Assembly: GCA_015039315.1 (NCBI GenBank)
Contig: WIDE01000034.1
Coordinates: forward strand, 281,394-345,393
Reading direction: 5' to 3'
DNA: 64,000 nucleotides
Origin: Clavulina sp. PMI_390
Lineage: Eukaryota > Basidiomycota > Agaricomycetes > Cantharellales > Hydnaceae
The position numbers and the translations under genes are program-made. Shown here one piece after another: positions 1 to 11,000 of the stretch (its first letter is position 1; each line of letters starts with the position of its first letter). Below the pieces are notes generated by a model. That model searched no databases and had not been told where the DNA came from. It saw only the letters and a list, made by a program, of their open reading frames with translations.

Positions 1-413
1 TCTCAATAGAGGGTGAGCTTCCGCCGGCACGCAGGAGGCCCATCCTTGGGGACACAAGTTCGATACCGCCTTTCTTGGATCGTTTTTCGAGACAGCTACA
101 TCTGCAACACCGTCCTTTAATTCTGTTACAAAGATGAAGAACGGGCGATCGGGAGATGTTCCTGGCGCAGCCTTGTCCAAAACGGACAGCCTAGTTGGAT
201 TTGAGATGTCTTGGCTTTCATCATCCGAGCTGAACTGGAAGGATATTATTCTCGATCGGTTTATCCCCTCTAATCGCGATAGAACGTGCTTGAACGAATC
301 CACCGTGGCTGGAAGGATGCGGTCCGCCGTTACGCGACCAATCGATGGGTTCACGTCATCGAATGCCTGGCGAGAGACCAGAGCCAAATGATTCTCGACA
401 ATGCGATAAAAGA
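1..413 (-). CDS. Uncharacterised fungal family protein, copy A (partial, runs off the window)
   Basis: On the minus strand an open frame starts after an AG acceptor at about 414 and stays open to the window edge. It begins with a FYRIV motif, then shows DDVNPSIGRV, a segment with RLEGI, and PGTSPDRPFFIF, followed by GWASC. The same ordered landmarks appear in the genes at 31810-33341 (YYQIF, DDDTIGRV, PGSTAETPLAI, GWSS) and 34766-35426 (YYRIF, DVDVSLGRI, PDEPFTIFL, GWRT). All three exons begin after a phase-1 intron just before the aromatic pair. I do not recognise a named domain; similar lineage-expanded proteins of unknown function are, as far as I recall, common in Agaricomycetes. The upstream exon(s), expected right of 414, were not located and the C-terminus lies outside the window. 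Two plus-strand ORFs at 134-519 overlap this exon and are treated as shadows. Confidence 0.55.
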
Positions 414-1011
414 CTTGCAGGGCGATTCAGATGTCGTGACACATGGGTATTTGGTCGTAGTTGGAAGGAGGTCGGTCGATCAGCCCATTACATGTATACG
501 CAGTCAAGAAGGTGACTAAATGCTAGGGACCTTGCTAACGTACAATACGTAGGTTCTCCTGGCATCGTATGGCTGGATAGTTGATATGAACTATGTTGTG
601 ACGAGGCTCGGTGTGTAGTTCTCAAGTAGCAAGGAGAACACGACAAGCTACTGACTAGATTGGGACTGATGGTGGCGCAAGCAGGCCTTTGGCGGAGTTG
701 GGCCGGTTTACTTATGATATAAAGTTCGCGAGTCGAAGGCAGCCGTCGCCAATCAGGTGCGGTAATGTCTGTTTATTCAAGCGGTGTGGGTCAACGTGAG
801 AACTGCGCCTGAACTTGGATCAAGGTTGGCGTCGAGGCCCCAGATGGACGGAATGAATGCGGATATTCTTTGGCTCAGATAACACTAGTGGAATCCTCCT
901 GGGCCCACCTTAAACACAATGCCCGATTTCCGTAAAATACTATGCATGGCAGGGGATATGCTGGTAAAGCAATAAATCAAAAAAGCTGACCTTCACCTCC
1001 CTACATCAAGC
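414..1011. other. Unassigned stretch between copy A and the tRNA
   Basis: The first exon and promoter of the minus-strand gene at the left edge should lie here, but no ATG-plus-donor pair stands out. I see no other coding frame with recognisable content. Confidence 0.3.
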
Positions 1012-1093
1012 GGTTCCATGGTCTAATGGTTATGACGCGACTTTCACAGACTGGAATCAGTCGAGGTTCTGAGTTCGATCCTCAGTGGAATCA
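1012..1093 (+). tRNA. tRNA-Val(CAC) with a 9-nt intron
   Basis: A cloverleaf can be folded by eye. The acceptor GGTTCCA (1012-1018) pairs with TGGAATC ending at 1092 (one G-U), with discriminator A at 1093. The D arm is GTC...GAC. The anticodon stem CGACT (1038-1042) pairs with AGTCG (1059-1063). The T arm is CTGAG TTCGATC CTCAG. The 16 nt between the anticodon-stem halves leave a 7-nt loop once a 9-nt intron (1049-1057) is removed at the canonical 37/38 position. That gives anticodon CAC (1045-1047). The acceptor and T-arm resemble fungal valine tRNAs. A Glu(TTC) reading of the same loop is possible but leaves only three paired bases in the anticodon stem. Existence of a tRNA is firm; identity is less so. 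Confidence 0.7.
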
Positions 1094-1375
1094 CTCTTTT
1101 TGCTTTCCAACTACCTGAGCCTTCTTCCTGTACTCTCCGTTACCTTTTGACACCGCTGAAAACGCGACTTTCCTTGGTTGTGGAGAATCTCGTGTAAGGA
1201 AGCTTTTTGAATTGAATGGGCGAATCTGGGGATGACACACGTGAGATTGTTTTGGTAACGACTTCCGCACGTTGACGCCAAACATCACGCGCTCACCTGG
1301 GTCTGACAGCCACCACCTTGGCCCTTGCTCTCAGCCACCTGTTTGGAATCGATCGTGCATGAAGAGTTAAGCACC

Positions 1376-4300
1376 ATGACCTCCCTCGACCCAGAACATC
1401 AAAACTCCGGGCATGATTACTCTAAAGAATTCATGGGCAAGTTCCCTGTCTATCCTCTCATTCGCACTATCCGCAAAGATGTGGAGATGAACTTTGGTAA
1501 GAATTCAACATCGCTTGAGGTTTAGCAATGACTTACACCGCTAGTGCTGTAAAGATACCGCGTTAACTTGGTCGTAAGCTCTTCTCTCTAGTATTTTTTT
1601 CTCGATGATGTGCTGATGTCGATGTCGGTCACGCAGGCAACTGGTTCGTCCGTCCCCGCTTTCAACGCGTGGTAGCCTCCTAACCATATTATGACGACTC
1701 CCTAGTCCTCCCCTGAAGTCAACTTCACTGTCATCCGGTAAGGAGTCGCCTTCCCGATCGCTGTCACTCTCATCCTCACCTTCGATGTGCAGGCCATTGT
1801 TGTTCAAGTATGCAGCTTTGCAGAACCCCGCAATCAGTAAAGAGTCTATTCTCGTCTTCAAGGCAGTCCCTCTGATAATTTCCTTGGCGACGCAGTCTAT
1901 GTGCTACTCATTGTTCGCTCCCACTTCCAATCCCTTGCCGATGATGATCTTGCCTACGCACCAATCATTGCGACTCGCGCTGATGCCTGCGAGCTAATTG
2001 CTATCAAGCTTCTTCGGGAGTTTACCAACTCGCAGCTCGAATTGGCAGCAGTCCTGACAACAGCGTGGAATCCCTTGCAAGGTGCTCCCGCGGATGTCGT
2101 TGAAATTGTCAAAGTGGATCTTGGTCGGGAACAGGATGATTTGGACGATCCTATGAACGCACTCGAGGTGACTGCTGCTGTCTTCCTCGCTCCTGGGAAC
2201 GCGCTCATACGTCTCGTCATTCTAGGTTGCAATCTCAACCGAGTCGAAGAAGTTTTGCTCGTCACCTTTGGTTCAAACCATGATGAACAACATTTGGCAG
2301 GGTCATATCGTCTTCAGCAGCACCTCGTCGCACGCTTTAGTTCAGGATGATTACAAGACGCGAGAGATTGAGTTCTACGATCACAGGAAAGCTCCTTTCC
2401 TGGACCACTATAGGCTCCGTGTTCCACGCTACAGGAGCATCGTCGACTCTGTGAATTTTCTCATTCTGTTTATTATCTTCACGATATGCCTCTCAAGTGA
2501 GTGATTTTTCTGGGTGGTTCCTTGACGTCTTGTCCTGACTATCATTATCTGTAGCAAAACAATTTGACCAAATGATCTGGACTGAGGTTATCTTCATTGG
2601 TTCGTTCTCATTCTCGACTGTCTGCTTCCTACATGCTCGCGGGCTCATTACTCCGGACTAATTAGTGTTCATGTTTGGATTTATGTTGGACGAGTTTGCT
2701 GCAACTCAGGTACGTTCCTTGTGACCTTTCTCAGGTTCCCTCGTTCGCATCTGACATTGTGTTCCAGGAACATGGGTGGTCTTGTATGAGTATTGCATTG
2801 ACTCAGCCTGAAGCATAAGCTGACACTTGCTCACTTGCTTGCAGTCTATATTGCGAATGTAAGCCCTTGGGTTTACTCTCTATGGGTTTCTGATATTTAC
2901 GCTGTTGCCCCTCTAGATGTGGAATGGCTTTGATCTGTACGGCTCTTATGTTCATAATACTTCTTATCTGACCGTCTTCATCTCCGCTTCCGCAGAGCCT
3001 TTAGTAAGTTCAATCACTATTGGTCCGAGCTTTGTCTGACTATTTCACCTCCAGTTGTCATCTTTTTGCTTTATCTGGGTCTTCGCATCCATGGCCTAAG
3101 CTCCCATGATGTGAGCACTCAATACAGACAATCTCCTCGTTTTCTACTCAAATCTTACTGACCCAACACGTAGATCGGGTATTCGGATCTCGCATTCGAC
3201 ATTCTCTCCTGCGGTGCTTGTGTCTTATTGCCAAGACTGGCTTTCCTCCCCGTTTCGAATACCGTCGTTATCCTGTGAGCCCCAATATTGATATCACCGA
3301 TGAAATTTGCTCACCCGCGCCTTCCGCTGCCTAGTGCTCTCCGAGGAATGATCATGGACTTCATATACTTCATTACTCTGGCTGCCATCTGCTTCTCCGG
3401 GTTATTGTTCACCTTGCACAGCTTGGGTAGGTTTCCTTGGGTTGAGGCCAGAATCAATGGCCATCTTTACTCATGGCATTTGTAGCTGGGGAGAAGTGGC
3501 CCGTGAAGGACATTGCATGGCTGGTGCGTAGGAAATACTAAACGGCAAAGCTCATCGCATGTGCTGACATTATTCTCGTGCCTTGCAGATGGTTCAAATC
3601 TGGTTCGGTGCGTTCCGTGAGCTCTGACACCGACGCCCGATTGATATTGACTTTATCTGGGTGAACGATACCCGGGTTCTCGTTCCGTTGTACCTTCACA
3701 GGCAACACTTATCTCAGCTTCGTTCAAGCTACGAGTTTCCACCCCATATTCGTGAGCAGCATCTTGTCCACATGATAATTTCGTGGGAGCTTATTGACGT
3801 GAGTCTGCTTCTTGCGGGCCCTAGGGACCCATTTTGATGGTATGTGATTCAACGCATATATGGTCACGGGAAGACGGTTCCATGAGTGGCATAACGCGTC
3901 ATTCTGATCGAAAATCATTCCAACTAACTCCTTATCCCCGTACCCCGCTTCTACTCTTGTCCAGACGTGCTTTGCCGCCTTGAGCAATACGTTATTGATC
4001 ACGAGTGCGTTTATTCAGGCACTTCAGTAACCGTCCCGAGCTTACCCCATCTTCAGTGCTCATGTCGATCCTCTCGGCAACTTTCGCTCGGATTAACGAG
4101 GTCAGTTCCCCAGCCTGCTCAAATTGCTGTGGAGTTGAGCAAATGACGAATACAATACGACCCTTTTTGGCTCTCTCTCTCTCGATACACCCCTTGGTCA
4201 CTCACGCTTCCTTCGAATCTCTCATCGATCGATGCCTGCCGCGCCTGCGGGATGCTTATCAACCATACCTTCGCCTCATAACCGCTTCTTCTTGGTCATC

Positions 4301-6614
4301 TCTCAACCTCGTGCCTCCACCTGATTTTCCTATTCCATCGATCTTGCCGCCATTTTGGTGACGCTCCACCGCGCATGATCCACCCGCGCAGAACGCTACC
4401 GAGGAGGTAAGTTGAGACATCCTATTTTGGCGATCTCCATATCTCTCGCTCTTCCTCGGGTCGTTCCACCGACCCGCCAGCAGAACGTGGGGGCCAGATC
4501 CAACCCCTTCACACGAGTGGCGGGAGGAGCTACTTGTAGGGGCGAGCCGGTTCACTGACCTGAATCTAATTCGACTTTTCCGATAGTTCCTGTTCCAATT
4601 CACTATTTCCACTCTGGAAGGGTAAGCATGCGCTCAAAAAGCTTTAGGGTTTATCCTTTGGTTGATCTTGGTGGCTCGTTCATAGTGTCAAGTCAGATGC
4701 TGTTCTCGCATACCAGCCGCCGTTCAATCTTGCTGGTAAGCCTTTCATTGTTCTAGCCAAATGAGGCACTTATCACCCTTGTGAAATCGCGGGATTTCTC
4801 CGTTTATGTGGCTCTAGCCTATGCCATCCTTACGGTCTTGAGCTTTGTCCTATCCCCGCGGACGCTGCACACCGTTAATGTCTTCATGCTCAGGGTTACG
4901 GTTCGTTTCCTTTCTCATATGAGCATTTGAGCCTCCGAAACTCATCGTGCGTTTTAGTCTTTCCCTGTCCTTGTCGCTATCGGAATCTATGAGCGTTACA
5001 TGGCCCCAGGGCACCCGACGAGCCAAAGTAGGGGTATGGAACTCATCACTAGTGGGACAGGTGCCGCAATGTCCCTTTGGAAGAACGTTTCGAGAATGAG
5101 TATCATCGAGTGCGTGCCTCGGTTCTTCTAATCTTAGATTTCGCTCGTTGACAAGTCATTCCTTATGTGAACCTTGTGCCTCGCTCAATGGATGGACACA
5201 TTCCTGTTTCTCCTGTCTGTTACGTCACTGGCAATGGGCCGTCTCGACCTAACTTTGGCGGTGCACATCTTTTATCATCTCTCGTTATACATGAATGGTT
5301 CGAACCGTTCCATCTAACCACTTCATTGGATCTTCGGCGGTGTACTCCACACTTCTTCGTCCCTCGTGATAACTCCACATTCTTCCAACCCCACCGAACC
5401 TCCTTGGCCATGCTCCATGCCGTCACACTCGGCTTGGTCCCTCCTATTTGTCACCTTTGCCGCCGGATGGCTCCCTCAAACCAATGAATTCATTGGGTGC
5501 CTCTGCTCCAACGCTCCACGCGCGCGTTCGGCACCCGTAACTGACGCCTTCCATTATCCCCTGACCCCCACTTTGCTCCTGTTTCATTTTCCGGAACTTC
5601 CGCTACTCCAGTGCGTTTACCGGGTCGAATTCGAAGGAACTCCTGGGTGCTGTGCTGCGTGTGGAGGTGGATCTAGATGATCACGCTATCGCGCTGCATG
5701 ATCAGGATGTCGAAGACGGTGAGATCCTTGCGCTGCCTGGCAAAGGCGATGACAAAGGTGGAGACGATCCATTTACTGATGGAGCAGCAAATGGAGAACA
5801 CGGCGAGCAGGACGCGATGGCCGAGGAAGGAGGGCAAGAAGAAGAGGGAGATGAACGAGAAGCGGGTGAAACTACCGACCTCCTCCCGCAGCACTCCTCG
5901 GGAAGCGTCAGGAGCCGTGGACGTCGCCTGCGGAGGCCCACGGTCGATACGCAGTTGGCATCTACTGCCGCTGGTGCTGCTCCTGGGTTGACGGTTGCAC
6001 CTGCTACTTCCGTCGAAGAAGCAGAAGCTGACGAAGTGTTGACAGCTCTTCCAAGTGGTGCTCCTGTACTCCCTGTTGGTGCCCCGCTCGCGAGGGGCCG
6101 CTATGTGTCGATGCCGTCGAGCAGGAGCGCCCCTGTGCATGGCCTTGGGTCTGCTTTGCCGCGGACACCGACGCGCCCTGGACAACGGTATCGCTCGCGT
6201 GACCGATCGCAGGTGGGCGGACTCCGCGGACTTGCGGAGGAATCGAACGTGAATGGCGGTAGTGTTGCTGGTGCTGGTGCCGGTGGATATGGATTTGGGC
6301 TTGTCGGCGGAGCGAGTCCCCTTGCGAGGACGTTCTCTCGCACAGTCCATGGGGCCCCGGCAAACGATGGTGCGTTGGTTGCGGTTCTGAAGAGGCTTGA
6401 GGGCGCCGTCGCTGGTCTCTCTGCTTCGGCTCCTGCTAGTACTACTGCCGCTGTTGCTGGTGCTGGTGCGAAGGGTAACGGAGAAAAACGGAAGGCGGAC
6501 ACTGATACGGAGAAAGAGGTCGCTGAGCTCCGGAAGGAAATGAAAGATGTCACGGAGAGGCAGGCGCGCATCGAGGAGCTGTTGATGAGCTTGACGAGGC
6601 AGATGCGGTCCTGA
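1376..6614 (+). CDS. Yvc1/TRP-like vacuolar cation (calcium) channel
   Basis: Many short exons encode a fungal TRP-type channel of the Yvc1 family, expected to release vacuolar Ca2+. Exon 1 (1376-1496) holds FPVYPLIRTIRKDVEMNF. Further exons give an alpha-helical cytosolic domain (LAAVLTTAWNPLQGAP near 2045, then KAPFLDHYRLRVPRYR near 2390) leading into the first membrane helix. The frame change near 2166-2225 is a GT-AG intron, after which the frame reads VAISTES. Later exons hold membrane segments, GEKWPVKDIAWL and GNTYLSF (3490-3720), then ILSATFARI (about 4065) and YQPPFNL followed by AYAILTVLSFVLSPRT (4690-4870). The last exon, open from 5652, is acidic and Ser/Ala-rich and ends in a short coiled coil (VAELRKEMKDVTERQARIEE). 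The splice pattern at about 5100-5650 is unresolved. Identification rests on remembered family similarity. No other gene is close enough to suggest co-regulation. Confidence 0.75.
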
Positions 6615-8005
6615 ACGGCAGTACCACGATGAAAACATGACTTTTGCTAGTTAACTAGTTAGGTGGGTAGGTACATGCTGGCGACGAGACACGACTTGAT
6701 TATGACGTTCCTAGTTACGACTTTGGGGTCCCCGGGTTAGTTTGGAAAGATATGAAGTGGTTTCGCTGCGGATGAAGGCACTTGATCGGATATGGGCGAA
6801 TCTGATTGCCGTCCTTCTTTTCTTTGGTGAAGAATGACTGGGTGATCGTTTTACGCTCGAGGAACTGATGAAGCGCGATAGTGAGTAAGAGCCTAGACCA
6901 CATATTGCGCCCTGTGGTCATGCACGTTCTGTCATCTCCGGTAAGGGCTCGAGGCCGGCGCCGCCGGCGGAGGGGTACCTCATATATACTGTGATGCCTT
7001 GCACAGTAATTAACGTGATGCCCAGAAGGATAGGGACGGGGAACTCAATCTGATAATCGAAGGGGGTGGGTGGATGAAAGGATGATGCTGTGTGAGAATA
7101 TTGAGCAGCTGGAGAATCACCACGACGATGCCTCGTTTGTATAGGAGCTGCCCAGAGTGTATATGGATGCTTCCAGGATGATGCGCATGCAATGTGTGTG
7201 TGCCTCCTCTCTGTCATTTAGCGCGTGGCTTCCGCCTGAGGCGAGGAGCGTCGTCGATTCTTAAATTTTTGCGTAATACGAGCCCCGGAGTCCGTTGCGA
7301 TTGGCAAAAAATAGGATAGGATCGTGCATGCATGGCGTATGACGGGCGCCTATATACCGTACCGCCACACCCGCTAATGTTCCCATCCTGGCGAGCAGTG
7401 CCATTCTGCCCAAGACCCCCCTGGCCGATCAAACAGATCGCACCCGCAATTCGTATCGCCATTCAGTTGAAGCCACCAGCAAGGTATGAACACATTCTGA
7501 ACACATTCGTCTTGTTTGGCGTTCTCACTCGCGATCTGGGCCTCGTTGTCTCCGTGGTGACTGCTTTCTCAGCGACAAGAGGTGCAGTGAAAGGGAACTG
7601 CCAGGAGCATATTAGTTATCATTTCATCTCGGTTGATACTTCCCACTGACAACAAGCAGTGAGTGGGAGGAAAGTGAGACACAGTGTGCGGGGTAACAGT
7701 TTTGCATCCGTTGCTCATGTGTGTCTGTGGCCCGAGAAGAGAGGGGGGAAAAAGAGAAACTCAAAATTGTCCAGAGCCGCGGAGGCGGTGCCGCCGAGTC
7801 CGACTGAATGGATCGAAGCAGCGTGTCAATGATAACGGCTGATGTGTGGCCCTGTTTGTTTGTGTGGCGCCCATTCAGCCGTCACGTTGTCGTCACGGGG
7901 GAGTCACCCGTGCGTGTCACACTGTTTGGTCCCTGTGTGTGTGTCTCCTCCTCCTCACCAGGCCCATTTCCACCTTTCCTCTCTCTCTCTCCTCCGTCGT
8001 CTTCG
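6615..8005. other. Intergenic region and 5' region of the phosphatase gene
   Basis: Several short minus-strand frames (6715-7462) overlap each other but show no recognisable domain or convincing splice structure. The last 60 bp before the next start (about 7945-8004) are strongly pyrimidine-rich, with a CTCTCTCTCTCC run, as is common just upstream of fungal start sites. No TATA box was assigned with confidence. Confidence 0.35.
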
Positions 8006-11000
8006 ATGCCGCCTGCACCGCCAATCGCACACGATGGTGACGCTGCCGTCGTCATTCCCCACTCCCCCGTCCAAGGCCTCCGATATCCTCCAGGCTTCAT
8101 CGAATCCCTCGACGTCCTCCAGCATCGCCCAGCGCCGCACACACCCATCTATGCGCTCTCCGCCGCCCAGTATGCCGCACTCAAGTACGAGTACTCGCTC
8201 GCAGACGTGAACGACTCGGTGCTCTTCCCGTTCCTGCACGGCCTCGAGGGCGATAATCTGGCCCAGAATATGTTCTTTGCGCCGGCACGAGGCAGGCAGC
8301 AGCACGACCTCGGCCACCATGCAGGCCCGCACGCTGCTGCCCACAATCCAAACGGTGGCATCCCGTCCATGGCGGGTGCGGCAGGTCCCGCCCCTCTCAT
8401 CCCGCGATATCGAGGCCTTACGTCCGTCGCGTGTCCCGCTCGTCCCGATGATGACACCATCGCACAGGGCAGCGACGGAAGCTCGACCAGCCTTAGCGGC
8501 ATGGACACGGACTCGCCCACCTCGTCTTCCCCAGGCTCGTCCGCTGCATCTGATGTCGATCAGCTCGCATTCGACGAGTCCACCAACAACAATAATAACA
8601 ATAACAATAACGAAGCTAACACCACCACAACGAGCACCGATATAACTCCCGCCTCCGCATCCACCGCCAGCGCCTCGACGCTCCCCGTTCCCGTCCCGTC
8701 CCATGGGCATGGGGCACATATGCATCCGCAGGCTCATCGCCGCGAGCGTGACTCGTCCTTCAGCAGCAGCAATAACAGCCATCTAAGCCATTCTCATTCG
8801 TCCTCTGACTGGGGCAACCAACAGCGCCAACACTCATCATCCTTCTCAAGCACCACTACATCATCGTCATCCCCGCTCTCCGCGAGCACCACCGCCACGT
8901 CGCTCTGGGCAGAATCATCGTCGTTTGCCGCGGCGAATACGTGCGAGGATGACCGCTCGTCCGCGACACCGCCGCCTTCGCAGATGCTCGCTGGAGGCGC
9001 AAGGTCTAAGCTGCTCTCGAGCGTGCTGCCACACGAGGTGCTCTGCGAGAGCGGTGCACGCTTCGTAAAGCCTCACATCCCCGATGGAATTTCGCTGTGA
9101 GTTTTCCACTTTTTTTAGTGCTTGGATCCTCGGCCTCGTCTCTCCATAATTTCTGCTGCTTCCCTGTCATTCTCGTTTGGTCTACTGCCCTTCGATCGAT
9201 GAATGCATGCACGGATGCACGGTTATCTATCTATCCATCTTCATTCGATTTTCGTTGCCTCGCGTGATGCGCGCGTATCATCATTTCCTCGATCTGGATC
9301 CTCCCTGATCCAACCCGTTGCGCTCTTTTGCCAATCTTGCATCGCATGGTGTCTCTCTCGAATTGAAGCTCACCTGCCTTCATTCTTCTTTGCTATCCTT
9401 GGTTGCTTTTTCCGCACTTGATACCCTTCTGACACTACACCCGCTATGGCCATCACTTCTCTCTCCCCGTCTTCCATCATGGTTTCCCCGTCTTCAATCT
9501 TCGTATCGACTTGCGGTGCCGTGTTGTCGTTTGGGTCGTGTGTACGAACGACATGCCAATGATTCTCCATCACGGTGTTCATCATCCACCGACCCCACAG
9601 TCGCAACTTTGGGATACAAGTGGTGCGTATTGCGAATCATGCTATTTCTCTCCTTACCTCTTTACTGCGCCCGTAACTCGTGACTGACTGACGGCTTGGC
9701 AAACTGACTGGTTCATTGGTCATGCTCTCTTGCTCCCTCCTCTCCCCGCGCCGCCTCCTCGCTCACTCCACATTTCCCCCGCTGGTTATGTCATGACGGC
9801 TCCATCCACAACTGCTTACTTTACTGCGGACGACCACTATTCGCTCCCCCGACCTCGACACATGCTCGCTCCCGTGCTCCGGTTTTCACGAATATGATGG
9901 TTGTGTGTGTTTTGATGATGCACGCATGACATGTGGATCCCCCACACACCGCCTCCATCTTGATTACTCATTCATATTGATTGACGGGGGTGTTGATGAA
10001 AATGACAACTGATCTCTCGTCTCGATGATGCGTTTCGGGTTGTTCGTTTGATCAGCCTATCTACGCGACGCTCTCCGACATCGGTACGTTTCATGTTTTC
10101 ATTGCTTTTCGCTTTTCTCGTTCTTTTCGGCTCTACTTCTCCGCGCTCGCTCCCGCCGGCCGCTCTTTTTGTTTTTGGCGGTGCCCCCTGGCGCGTGCTT
10201 AATTACGCGGACGCGGTGGATCGTCCGGGATAAGCGTGTACCGTGCCTCCCCTTTCGCTGAGAGCTGACTCCTATCTTAATCTAGTTCTCTATTCCCCCC
10301 ATGGTGCAACACGCAGTGTCATGGAGCTTGCTGAGCGTCTTAAGGAGGCCGTTGAATTCAAGGTATTTGAGCGTAATGGGTGTGAGGCACTCCAGTCTGC
10401 CTCTGGGCAAGAGGAGGATGGCTCCGAGTCTTTCAGCAATGGGATGCTCAAGTATAATGTGTTTGTCGTTACTGGTGCGTGCCTCTTTTCCTCTCTTCTC
10501 TCGTCTGGGGCTCGCATCTTCTTTGGATTTTTCCTCGTTTCTCCTTTGCTGCTTGCTCGATTTTCGCGCCACATCGGCCCCTCCTTTCCGAACAGCCACC
10601 GCCGCTTGCCTTCAAAATTAAGCTGCTGGCTGCTGACTGGCTTTTGCTTGCTCGGTCTCCGTGCTGGGCCGGTGGCTGGCGGCTTGTGGCTGGCTGGCAC
10701 GCGGCATGCGGCGTGTGTCGGCGGGTTTGATGGAGGAGCACGCGAATCATCCTATCTCGTTATTCAAGGACCCTTTATCCCCCTCCTCTTCCTCCTGTCC
10801 CTCGCGTTGCTTGTTAAGCATCGCCATTGTCATATGACTATTACGGTTGTATATTCTGGTTGCTTATGTCCTTGCCGTTTTCCCCCGGTCCGGAGCTAAG
10901 TGAGTTCCAGCCGCCAGGGAAGCGGAAGGGAAGTGTGTTGTGTATCCATTCGGCGATGGTTATGTGTTTCTGGCGCGCACGGTGCTCTTCTCTTCTCTTT

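Noticed and set aside
134..519. Two overlapping plus-strand ORFs at the left edge
   Set aside because: The minus strand here matches the uncharacterised family seen twice more in the window; the plus frames have no recognisable content.
5673..6638. 321-aa minus-strand ORF
   Set aside because: Antisense to the last exon of the TRP-like channel, which ends in a clear acidic region and coiled coil. The reverse protein is Ser/Arg-rich without motifs.
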